From the NCBI GenBank assembly GCA_023634235.1, contig JAMKCF010000014.1, forward strand, positions 1,935,501 to 1,999,500: a DNA stretch of 64,000 nt, written 5' to 3'. The position numbers and the translations under genes were made by a program. Every line of letters starts with the position of its first letter. Position 1 is the first letter of the stretch. The stretch comes from Pisaster brevispinus. Its lineage: Eukaryota; Echinodermata; Asteroidea; Forcipulatida; Asteriidae. The notes beneath the pieces were generated by a model. The model searched no databases. It saw only the letters and a list, made by a program, of their open reading frames with translations, and was not told where the DNA came from. Of the stretch, positions 13,801 through 24,107 are shown piece after piece.

Positions 13801-14020
13801 AGTTGACCCATCCATTTCAACCTCCATGGTTAAACAAACTGAATGAAATAATAATGACAATGTTAATAAATATATAGAGTGAACATGTTGAAACAGACGA
13901 AGTATAATGCATGGACCATTAATTTTTATACTTACCAACAACATGGGACACTAGCTGCCACAATATCCCCACACGGATGATCCCAACAACGCAATATTTT
14001 GCCGCTCCGCACTTGACCAT
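4864..14020 (-). CDS. Laccase-like multicopper oxidase, 7 coding exons, complete
   Basis: Coding exons in order: 13936-14020, 8350-8582, 7301-8189, 6764-7074, 6233-6380, 5225-5364, 4864-5076. All joins use GT-AG and stay in frame, giving 672 residues. Laccases oxidise phenols/catechols with reduction of O2 to water. Every copper block is visible: HWHG (H131, H133), WWHSH (H175, H177), HPMHLHGH (H523, H526, H528) and [12 protein letters not shown] (C595 type 1 ligand, axial M605). Residues 1-28 are hydrophobic and preceded by a strong Kozak context (GCAGCCATGG), so a secretory signal is likely; exon 1 is the least certain because intron 1 is 5.4 kb. The C terminus has a hydrophobic run ([12 protein letters not shown]) followed by NKYK, suggesting membrane anchoring. 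N-glycosylation sequons include NMT, NQT, NLT and NIT. The natural substrate (cuticle/pigment catechols, iron or another) cannot be told from sequence. Confidence 0.93.
8211..8283 (+). repeat. (ATTG)n microsatellite
   Basis: An imperfect GATT/ATTG run lies in laccase intron 2, between exons at 8189 and 8350. Confidence 0.8.
8911..9180 (+). mobile_element. tRNA-derived SINE
   Basis: Pol III box A (TGGCCAAGAGG, 8924-8934) and box B (GGTTCGAGTCC, 8991-9001) are followed by a SINE body with GTCCTTCGGACGGGATGTAA and CACTTATCGTAACGAGAAG, a core I recall from many invertebrate SINEs. The long gap between boxes suggests a Leu- or Ser-type tRNA ancestor with a variable arm. The acceptor stem does not pair, so it is not a tRNA gene. 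Confidence 0.75.
9555..9845. repeat. Inverted pair of tRNA-like SINE units
   Basis: Arms 9555-9664 and 9734-9845 are near-complementary. Each carries a box B-like core (reverse GGATTCCAACC at 9653-9663; forward GGTTCGAATCC near 9735-9745) and a tail containing GTATACTCAGTGCT. The 69-bp centre holds the minus-strand tRNA-like body (TGGTCTAGTTGG). The tail motif recurs as fragments near 11055 and 53900. Confidence 0.7.
11931..12098 (-). other. Unassigned exon-like ORF end inside laccase intron 1
   Basis: On the minus strand CCAATCAG at 12099-12106 could be a splice acceptor. The open frame after it ends with [15 protein letters not shown] and a stop. The residue mix looks protein-like ([20 protein letters not shown]), but no family is recognised and no partner exon was found. 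It may be a gene fragment, a nested gene exon or chance. Confidence 0.2.
12536..12840 (+). repeat. Dispersed repeat, copy 1
   Basis: It shares TTTACAAAAAGAGTGA, TTCC...GGC and the end CAATCTCCATA with the copy at 16180-16430; a reversed fragment is near 43935-43975. Class unknown. Confidence 0.5.
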
Positions 14021-14635
14021 GGCTGCTTTTATCCACTCAGGGTATCTGAACCGACGTGTTTCCCCACAATCGAAGTGACCTTTTTTACAATCAAACAAAA
14101 GTTAATCACAGTGTATAATCCACTGGTGCTAATCAATAATATCGGATAACTATACACGGTTGACGGAGGCGCAAAGGTTTTCTGTGCGAGTTGAAGGCAC
14201 GAGTGACATAATATGACGCTAGTAGCACTTTGACTTTTTGTGATCGATATCGTTCACAATAGCTCGGCGCTTAAAAGCGCACACTGTGCGCTGAAGGACT
14301 ACTGTTCGTAGGGTAGTCTGACGCTGAGGTTCGCACGTGGGCATGGCACTGACAAAATAGTACAGAACCTGTCACAGTGTACATGTAGTTGGGCTCTCTA
14401 AAAAGCATCCGATGTGGACAAAATTGTCGGGCCGTGTCTGGGATATTGTAGCAACACCACTTCGCTCTTTTACGCTAGATATCGAAGCTGTAGGCTGGTG
14501 AATTTTTTTTTACTGTCATCAATTGCTGATCCTTGTTGTTGTTGTTGATTTTTGTTTTTTCTTTGGGCTGTTTTTGTATCTATTGATTCGGCAAAGAGGA
14601 TGGCAAGTTGGTCGGAGTTTCAAAGATTCTTTGAC

Positions 14636-14830
14636 CTGGGGCCAATATTATAAAGCTGTTAAGCAGAAAATTCTGCTTAGATAATATCTTTGCTAAGCCC
14701 CCAAAAAGGGAGTGGTGCACCAGTGACAAGCCAAATGTAAACTTTATGGAATTTTGGGCTGGTAACCTATTTCTTCTAAGCAAGATTTTTCTGTGCTAAG
14801 CAAGTGTTGGGCCGTGCAGGGAAGAGCCAT
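14636..14830. repeat. TAAGCA-type MITE
   Basis: It contains AAGCTGTTAAGCAGAAAATT, GGGCTGGTAACC and CTGTGCTAAGCAAG, shared with copies at 36725, 46690 and 63843. Confidence 0.6.
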
Positions 14831-16179
14831 TCTCTGTACTCAGAATCTAAAAGGTTTTTACACATTTTTAAAGGGGTCTGCACACGTCTTACTCTTTGAG
14901 TGTTTCGATCTCTAGCTTGTGTTACAAATAATAAGAAGTATATGACTGCTAAGATTATTAGAGAAAGTGTATCTGGGCCCTTTCTGATCTTGCAATTTTC
15001 AAAGTGCTCAGTTTGGGTACTGGCTAAATAACCTTGGCAACACAGGTCTGGACTAGCATACTCCAAAGATGGTCTATACTGCACCTAGACCCTTACTATG
15101 CCGTCAACTGGGACGCCACAGCAATTAAGTGTTTTGTTATTATAGTATCTGAATATAATCTTTGTGTTAAAATAAATACATGTTTGTGTTAAGTTACACA
15201 AGTCTCCGTTTTATAGGGGAAGTCGAGTGCTACCGGTCTGTGTATGGTTATCGGTAATCAAACTTAGATAAGTTTACTTGTTACATCATTATTTTAGCAT
15301 AGTCAGGCTCTCGAACAAATAGTCCAGCAGATAGAAAGATAGGATAATTTGGCAGTTTCGAAAATGCTTCTTTTTGAACTGTAGTAGACTCTTCAAGCTG
15401 TATTTAAGGAGACACCAAAATGAGTATTCTGTTTATTAACCTCTTTTGTCCCGAGTTACTGGGTGTAGTGAGTGGTTTGAAATTATAGCCGCCAATCCAA
15501 ATATACCCGCCATTTTGAAAAGGGGGGGACCTTATAGTCTGTCACTTTCGAAAAATGTTTCTTTTGAACTGTTAGACTTCTAAAGCTTGTTACACCAACA
15601 CGAAGATTCTAGAGCTCTTACTACCTGAGTTGAGTATTGTATCATGCCATTCAGCCAACATTTTTAACAAATAACTGGCTGCCAAACCTAATGAAAACAA
15701 ACCACCTCAGTCAACGCATTTCATTTTTGGTGATCTTTTTGGAACCCAGATCATTATTATGTAAAATGGGCTTGATGTAATGGACTTATCCCATTGCAAA
15801 CACGATAAAGGTATGACACTTTTGTGCAAACATTTCAATCTAATCCATTTCGAGTGGTTTACGCAATTCAAGGAATGTGTTTAACTTTATCTCTATGAAT
15901 TTATATCGTTTGGGAAAGCTTTAGCTACTGTTTGACAACAATTATTAATAATACCATGCTATTATTGACAGCAATTTTTGAGAGGTTGTTTTTGTGTGTG
16001 TGAACAAAGGTGAATTGCTGGACCGAGTTCAGTTTCTGTTTTGAGAACTGATTTTATGCACGTTCCACACCAGGCTCAAGTTCAATTCCGGCGAAATCGA
16101 AAGAAGAATGATTGTTTTAAAGTCCATCCAACTACATGATTCCATTGTATTATTTTGAAATAGGTACGTAAACACCAGG

Positions 16180-16430
16180 CCTAACCTTGTTTACAAAAAG
16201 AGTGACCATTTCTGGGCCTTTCTGGCAGGCAAGTTACTATAGGCCTACTGGTCATCTAGAAAAACTTACACTTTGTATCATACTTTCCACATAAATACAA
16301 GAGTTATAACAAATAACAGCTGGGCAGGTTTAGAGATATCACCCCTTTCTTCATATCAAAAGTGAATAAAAAAAATCAGATGGTACAATCTCCATACAAC
16401 GAGCTCTGTACAAATTGTGCCTGCGGGTGA
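16180..16430 (+). repeat. Dispersed repeat, copy 2
   Basis: It matches the element at 12536-12840 in order and orientation, with internal differences. No coding capacity. Confidence 0.5.
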
Positions 16431-16450
16431 TGTCCCATACCGACGCAGCA

Positions 16451-16612
16451 GCCGATTTCACGAAACGCTAGGATTAATCCTATCTCGAGTTAGGACGAGT
16501 AACTAGTCCTAACTTAGGATTAATCTCAAGGTTTACATGTTACAATGCAAGGCTGGGACTCGTCCTAAGTCCTAAGATTAATCCTAAGTTAGGAAGAGTT
16601 TGGTGAAATCGA
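16451..16612. repeat. Palindromic MITE with GATTTCAC termini
   Basis: It begins GATTTCACGAAACGCTAGG and ends GAGTTTGGTGAAATC, and is filled with TAGGATTAATCCTA-type palindromes. It is about 160 bp and strongly self-complementary. Confidence 0.75.
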
Positions 16613-17065
16613 CGGCAGGTCATTTTATTCATGATCATGAACAGCACTTTTATTCAAAGTGCACTTAGGTTCTAGGCCGATTTTGTTTGTATTAACAATA
16701 CTTTATTATTGGTCTTTGAGACAGGGTCACCAGCGGTTCAAAAGGCTTCAGTATTTTGTTTACAAAGTTTGTGGTTATGATCCACCGTTTATAGGAACCA
16801 TGTAAATAAAAAGGTACGCACCATTAACCCCGTACTTTTTGTTATAGGCTATCGGTCTTTATTTAAGTGTATAGAACAAAGGAATGTCCACAGGGTGACT
16901 ACAACACAGTGTGTTTGTGGGTGAGCGTTTCTACCCCTTGAAACCGAGGACTTTAACAAAAGGGATCTGGGTGTTCTGACCGAGCGAGGACGTCGTCCAA
17001 ACAATAGGAAAACTAAAGTCCTCGATTTACGGGAATTACAAACGTGATTTCATATTCACTACCTT

Positions 17066-17235
17066 ATGGAGACCGAGAACGAAACAGAAAAGGGAACATA
17101 AAAAGGTCTCCATATAGGGAAATTCTAAAGACTAGGGTGCTCCATAAGGAATTTTGTGCACAAAGTCTATGGGAGGTTCTTAACTACAGGGACAAAGGAA
17201 AGAACAAAAGATGTTTCCACAGGGATGTAAAAAAT
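17066..17235 (+). repeat. Dispersed repeat, plus-strand copy
   Basis: The segment around GAAATTCTAAAGAC and CAAAGTCTATGGGA matches 28200-28387 in reverse orientation for about 170 bp. The frame-preserving similarity is explained by DNA homology; no protein family is recognised. Confidence 0.55.
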
Positions 17236-18194
17236 GGAAAACGTGGGTGCCTGTGGTGTTTTATGTTTGGGTTTTTTGTGGGGGTGTTTTTCTATGTTAC
17301 GAGCTTAGTTTGTGACGCAGGGCATGAATACAATGGAACAGTTTAAACTGATTTGACTCACAATGGGTAAATAATGGGGAATAGCAATATTAAGCTGTTG
17401 ATCGTGGCCAGTCATACATTGTAGCAATGACGGAAGGGCACACACCTATTTGTGTTACCAACAGGGAAGCAACTATTTCCTTCCTCGTTGCGCTAACAGA
17501 GAGAGTTTCCTTTTTGCTGCTCCAGTAACCAAAAGTGCGCATAAAGCCCCAGCCCCTCCCCCTTTTTGTTACCCTCTTCTCTGCTTTCACCTCTATCATC
17601 TATTTTCACTTTCCAGTATACCTGCTTTTGTTGTTTGTGTTGTCATTTTTAGCCGTCGGGAAAGACTCTGCCTGCTAGGGTCGAAAGGTCAGCTCACAAA
17701 CTATTTTGGTGATCAATAACTTGTAGGAGTAGCTAGAAATAAAGGGTTGAACTAGACTAGTTTTATTTTTATAAGGTAATGAACTTCTGTCCAGGAGGAT
17801 GAATATATTGAAGTAGATTAGACCATCGAAGGGAACAGAGTGTGTCTGACCATGGAGCAATGACCTTAATCTGGTCCTTGCTCTAGTATGGTCAAACTGT
17901 ATCAACCTTGTGATTGTCAAGAATGTCAATCTACGTAGAGCTCATTTTATTCGGGTCGATGACCTAAAAGACTAAGGAATATAAGACAAGAAAAAAGGCG
18001 GGTTTTTAGAAGGTGTATCATAATGTTGCTATCTCTGCGAGACTTCCTCGTGATTATACGTTGATCGTATGGCGGTGAACTGATGAGCGCCCGCCCAGAA
18101 TAGCGCCCTCACTTTTGCAATGTTCGAAGATCAAACTAACAGCTTCATGCATAATGTGATGAAGCCGGTCCGATCAAGCGACTTCGGTTACGAA

Positions 18195-18480
18195 TAAATG
18201 GATGTCGGCAGCAGTGATACTGGTAACGAGGGCAAAGGGAGATTCAGTCAAAAGAGGGCGCTATCAGACGAAATTTCTAAACAATTTGCCTCATGGGTGG
18301 ACACAATCCCCTGAACACCGGTGTCCTAGGGGAATCTGTGGCCCGGAGATTCTGTCAGTCGTATTATGGGAAATCGGGCTGAATGAAGTTGATTCAAAAG
18401 AGGGCGCTATCAGAGGAAACTTGTAAACAGTTCTCCGTATGGAAAGACAGATCTCCGGCGGCCCACAGAATCTCCCCTGT
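18195..18480. repeat. Composite direct and inverted repeat
   Basis: TTCAAAAGAGGGCGCTATCAG recurs about 145 bp apart (near 18246 and 18391), and GGGGAATCTGTGGCCCGGAG (18328) pairs with its reverse complement near 18444-18477. It is probably a decayed MITE. Confidence 0.45.
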
Positions 18481-21400
18481 TACAATATTATACCGAAACC
18501 GGTCAATTTTTTTTAGCATACTTAATAAAAAGAACTAGCTCAATGCATTTCGAACGGGGCTTCATGAAATGGAGCTCAGTAGCAGATTCGTTTAATTGAG
18601 TTGCGACAAGAGGGGCCAGTTTTCTTCGGTCACGCGGTTGCTGGACGCCATTCTTTGGTCCAAATGCATGCAGCACAACCCAATGTACAGACTAGTCTGT
18701 CACCCAGTATTCACACATGTTGTGTTACGTTTTGGGTTTGTTTGTTTGTTTGTTTTGGGTTTTTTGTTTGTTTGTTTTTTACACAAGATGGCTTCTAATC
18801 ACAAGTTGTCGCAACTCTGTCACTGCTCTGCTCAGTGGTTTCAAACAGTGCCCTCTGTTGACACCCAAAGGGATCTTCAGACATAACGTGGTCGGGTTTT
18901 TTTACGCCACGTCCTTTCAGTGGAGAATATTTTGTAGGTGAGAAGAAAAACGGGTTTATAAATACCACTTGGTATAGCCCCGCCCACCCCACCCCGCTCT
19001 CCGTGCACACAAAATGTTTTTTTGTCGGCTCGATTCTAAAAGTCGTTGTGGTAAGCTGCTGTTTTGTTCAATTTACGCAACTCTTCAACCCTTTCTCTGT
19101 GCTTCAACAAGGTGACTGGGTGGGACAGCTGACAAAAACGTTACATGCAGTTTGTGTTCAATTCCATTGCAAGTGACGTATTGCAGAAAACGTGTAGAAG
19201 CTTGGCGGTACACAAGGCATGTAAACAAAACTGTAGAGGGCGTCATCAGAAGTCGAAAACAGTGTAGCATGTCAATATAGACCTTTCTTTAACAACGTCA
19301 CAGCCCAAGTTTTTGCCAACCCAGGTTGGAAAACTATGGAACCCATAAATGCAAAACAAAAACAGATAACTACAGTTTGTAACAATGTTACACAAATATT
19401 CAAAATTAGTGTTGAATTTATTGGAAACAAAGCAACTGATCATGGGAGGTATTTTATTTAATTAGAAGTTTACCGAAAATGTTGAAATTGGGTAAAACAT
19501 CTGTTATCACTATTGAATGTTTTACTAACATTCGGCGGTCCATGCCAACCAGCGCTGTTTGTTTATCAACAATGGAAAGGTCTATACAGCGGAAGTACTT
19601 GCGTATCTCATTAAACTTTTTGGACCGACTACAAGTCATTAGCGTTTTGAAACTAAATTGCTTTTGGCATACTAGTAAAGCAGACGAGGAAAACAATGAA
19701 TGGACGATTGTCTAAGTGCGTTTTTATCATCACTTTGATTTAGCTTTGCTGCCAAACGATTTACCATGTAAAAATGTAAAATCGTTTGTGTAAATATTTC
19801 GCTTTACGGATGCCTATACTTAATACACAGGAAGGGGACAAAATACGGAAGGATAATGATTCTTGGGGAAAAAAAGCTACCCTAAATTTTCATTCTGGCT
19901 CACTGATAACAATCCCAATAATGTCAAAACGTTGTTTTAACATAAAGCCAAAGTTGGGGAAAGAACAAACACCGTTGCATAAAACATACTTTCACCATCA
20001 AATTAAGCCTGAGTTTAAAATGCACAAAAACTCTGACAATGGGCGGTTTTTCCGTTTGTTTAAAACGTGAGTTTGATTAAACATTTATCGTTTTGTTGTG
20101 TGGAGTACTTTCGATTCCTTTTATTTATTATTATCACTAAAACTTGGGGTGGAAGTTAATTTTATTCTTCCCAAAACAATACTGTAGTTTTCCTTGTAAT
20201 ATTTATTGTCAACATCGCTTGCTTTTCTGTGAAACTGCAGCAGCTCTGGACCATACAATGATGGCAGCACAGTTTTAAACAGCGTGCATAGTCCGTGATT
20301 GGGGCATCCACGCTAATACAACAAACATCTGATGCTATGGCTCACCGACGTCGCAGGGGACATAAAACTGACAGCCGCCTACAAAACAGAGTCATTAGTC
20401 CCTTAAGACTGCCGCATTAATGTCATTATAACCCGTCATTAAACACACCTTATGTGAAGGAGTTTGCCAGACAATGGGGCCACAGCCACGGGTTGGGACG
20501 CCTCTAGTGCGGGGCAGCCCGGCGCTGCTTTTCTCGCTTTCCCCAAACTGGTAAATCTCAACTTCGTTAAAGGGCGAGTTAACACAAAGCGTAGAGCATC
20601 TGCGCGGTCCCTGCTCTTGCGGCACTCTACAAATGTGTTGTGATTTTGTTAGAATTCAGTTTTCTTCGAAAACCTTGAGATAACAAAGTTTGAAACAGAC
20701 CCTAGTTCTGGTGCACCATCTCACAAAAACCAAAATGCTCCGTCGCTACAGCTCAAATTGCGCAAAATGCAAGTGGGAACTTTTGGAAACTGGTTCCCGT
20801 CTTTAGTAGTGCGCACTACTACTGTGTGAGAAGATTGATTATTCACTTGCAAGTAAAAACCATTGTAAAGTGCTACTCATTGTATGGCTTAAAACTATTT
20901 CAGGGTTTTGTTTTGCTTCCCAAATAAAACTTTGTGCTTAGTGGTTATGTAATTGGGCCCAAGTTTGACTTTCAGATCCAAGGGTTGTGTAAGTTCAGTG
21001 TGCATTTGAGGGCAATGGCCGGACCTGGTGCTTGGTTTTGCCTCGACCAGTTTCACCTTTAAAAGGGATGTGGCTGCAAACCAGGTACTACGTGAGTGAC
21101 GTAAGACTGTATCATGACGCCCATGTATGGATTCCCAACTCGTCAAAAGACATTCACGTATGATTAGTATTGTTACGGCTAGTCTTCCTGCGAACGGTGA
21201 CAGAGTGCAAGTTAGCCAGAATGTCTCTAATGGGCACTGCAAAAAAAAATCAGTCAGTTACAATATTCGCATCTGGGGTAATTGAATGCAATTGGGCAGG
21301 CTTTGACGTTGTGCACAAAGTGTCTGTATTATTAACTCCGCACCTTTAACATCGAGCCAGTCGGCAGGTGGGAGTCTTTTTATCATGGCAGGACACGTGG

Positions 21401-21578
21401 TGTGTAGGTGATAATACTTACGTGGTAATCACTATTATTGTATGACTGTGGTGTGCAAAATAGAAACTTGGTGAGTTGCCAGCTATTATGGTGGGGGATA
21501 TTACCCCCTATGAAGACTGGCTCCCGGGCAGTGACGCCACTGCTCCCTCCGTGGAATTCGTCAGGAATCCAGACTGGT

Positions 21579-21585
21579 TATAAAT
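21579..21585 (+). promoter_or_regulatory. TATA box, probable promoter of the chordin-like gene
   Basis: The heptamer TATAAAT lies upstream of a stretch that runs uninterrupted into a consensus donor site at 21823/21824. A start site would be expected near 21610. The assignment to the chordin-like gene rests on strand, order and the acceptor at 24085/24086 just before its start codon; no transcript evidence is available. Confidence 0.4.
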
Positions 21586-21609
21586 TCAACATTACCCACA
21601 ATGCTTATG

Positions 21610-21823
21610 TAAACTCTGAAGTGTCGTCTGCCTCCACCTTCTAAGGGATGCCACTTGGAAATCGGATCTCAGTTAGTCGACATTTGTTCAACTGGCGTTT
21701 GTAACTGAATGTGGATTTAACATTAGCCTTGTCATCAACACGTTTCACTGATTGACGATTCTCAAAGTCTTGAATTCCAGCAACGGACAAACTTTGCCAC
21801 CAGTTCAAATATTTTTTTCAAAG
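21610..21823 (+). other. Predicted non-coding first exon (5'UTR) of the chordin-like gene
   Basis: The segment follows a TATA box by about 25 bp and ends AAG before GTGAGT, a near-perfect donor. It would splice to 24086, where TTTTTCAG precedes 22 bases of leader and the ATG at 24108. It contains a short upstream ORF beginning at 21648 (18 codons plus stop). The start coordinate is estimated from TATA spacing only. Confidence 0.4.
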
Positions 21824-24107
21824 GTGAGTTTTATGACAGTTTAAACCATTTTAACCTATCATTTATTAACAATTTTCATCGTCTAAGATCATTTCTGACA
21901 CCTGGTTTTTCATTTCGAATGTAATTTTTTATTCTCTGCGAGTTTAATGACCAAGGTGGAAACTTTCAAATAAACTTCTTATAACGTCGGTGCAATATTG
22001 TAAGTTCCCGACGTTTCAAGCAATCTACTTGTTATGTCTTCACGAGCAAAGTTAAGAATTAAGATTTAGATTGTGGAAAGTCCACATCACTTTTAGTCTT
22101 TGTTTCGCATAGACATAATTGTGGTAGTTTTTTGCAGTCCCAATATAATTTATACTATTTCAAATCTAGCACCCGAAACTCTTTCAATTAAGTTTAACTG
22201 ATTTTTTTTTAGTGGTATGTTTTATGGCATGGGGCTTCATAATTTGTATTGCTCGTTGTGTTTCTCTCTTGGGAGTTTTTGTTTTGTTTGTTTGTTTGCT
22301 TGGTTTTGTTTTTTGGTAGGTTTTTCCTTCTTCTTCTATCGTGCTTATTCCTTCAAACGACATTCATTCTGTTTCTTTGATTGTCGTACTTTAATTGAAT
22401 CCGGTTTCCATTTGTTAATGTTAACTTAATTTAAATTTTTCTTTAAAATGATTATTTGTTGTGTTTTGCTTAAGTTGTGTATTCCGAGAAAAGGCATGGC
22501 TTCATCGTGTGTCCCCCCCCCCTCCCCTTCGGGATAAAAAAAAACAGTTCTCGGCCTGGCCTCTAAAATTAATTTTAAGTGTTTTGTATAAACCATTCTC
22601 ATTCATGTTTTACAGCTTGAAAAGGAAACTTTTATTGTTTTCATTTTTGACTCATTTAACAAGTTTTCATTTTTAAGGTAATTTTCCCCCAATTCCCAAA
22701 CTTGCTCAATCCTACCCAAGGGCAGCATATTTCATGAGGACTATCGCCAAACCCAGTGCACTTCAGCAAAACCGGTCATAACAGAACACCAGTAGCTCTT
22801 CCAGAGCATTTCATGGCTCATTGATGATCAAACAGCTGACATGTCCATGCCAAAATCGCAATCAGACTGCGTTACCCCCGAGTGATATACCTAACTGTCA
22901 AAGTTGTATATGGATGTCGTCTATCCACTACCACCGGAGGGGCACTGAGTCTAGGCGGAGAGCCTCCGGTAGCGCGCCGGCTCGAGCACCAAGCCCCGCC
23001 ACCCGTAACTGTCAAAACATACAACACGTACAGTGTCGTTTATACCAAAGTACCCCCCCCCCCCCCCTTCCAATTTTGACGTGCGCTGTACACGCTACCA
23101 TTCCACGCGAATATTACTCGGCGACTGTTTCATGTGAGGAGTCAAGCCATGCACGTAAATAATTGTGTACGCCGCCAGCCCAGCGCGGGCCTGTCAAAAC
23201 CCGGCCGCTTGTCATATAATTCTGCGATCGTCTGATGTATGAATCACGGTTGTCCATAATGTGTTTACAGCATTTTTTTTATTATAGGGGGATGTTTTGC
23301 GGCTGGGAAAAGTGCAGGGTGAAAAATGGCGAGTGGACTTTCAACCATACGCTGTCACACGGAGTGCGCTAACTTGGCTAAACTTGGCTAGAAACAGCTA
23401 CGAACAATCTAAACGGATTAATAAAAACGTCGAGTCTGTGAGGACTTCAACGTGTAAAATTTAACACTCTTTCAGGAAAAAAAATGCAGTAAAATAAGGA
23501 TGATTGGCCATTAGAGCAAATGAAAATCCGTCAAGTAGGGTAGTTGTTTTACCATGTAATATTGTTTTTAAAAATGCCTTACTGAATTCCGGTTTGTTTG
23601 AGACGTTTTCTCTTTTACCCGTGTGTACCTCTTCGCTTTTAGTACCAATGTTGGGCATTGTTGCACCCCCCCCCCCAACCTCCCTTAGGCCTGCCGATTT
23701 CTTTGCCAAATCACATTCGAAACTTGCTTTAAAAAGATGGTCGAAGACACTGAAGTCGGGGGGGGGGGGTTGTTATACCTTTAAAAATTGCTGTTGTGTA
23801 AGTGTTTTATTTTTCATTAACTTACTTTGTATTTAACCAGCATTCATGTGGTGCTTGAGATGTGGCATGGTGTACCACCTCTCTTATTGTGTCTTCACTG
23901 TATTCTGGGAGTCTCAGTAAAACATTAGACAGGGATTTTAGGTGGGAGTGCTACTTCTGTACAAAAGGGGGAAACATTTTTTAAAGTATGGTAACATTTT
24001 GGGGGCACATTTTGCCACAATTTCGGGCATGGTATAAAACTTGTTGCACATTATTTACACTTTTTATCACTGGTGTGTTTTTCAGGCTCCCCTAGAGACC
24101 GAGTGTC

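Larger units (their letters stand above)
14021..21570. other. Intergenic region between laccase-like and chordin-like genes
   Basis: These 7.5 kb hold no gene I can support. The two flanking genes diverge from it, so it should contain both promoters; for the laccase-like gene only a weak TATA-like GTGTATAG near 14150 (minus strand) is visible. Repeats at 14.6, 16.2, 16.5, 17.1 and 18.2 kb are listed separately. Open frames such as 14776-15084 and 20395-20625 (minus) have no recognisable content. Confidence 0.5.
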
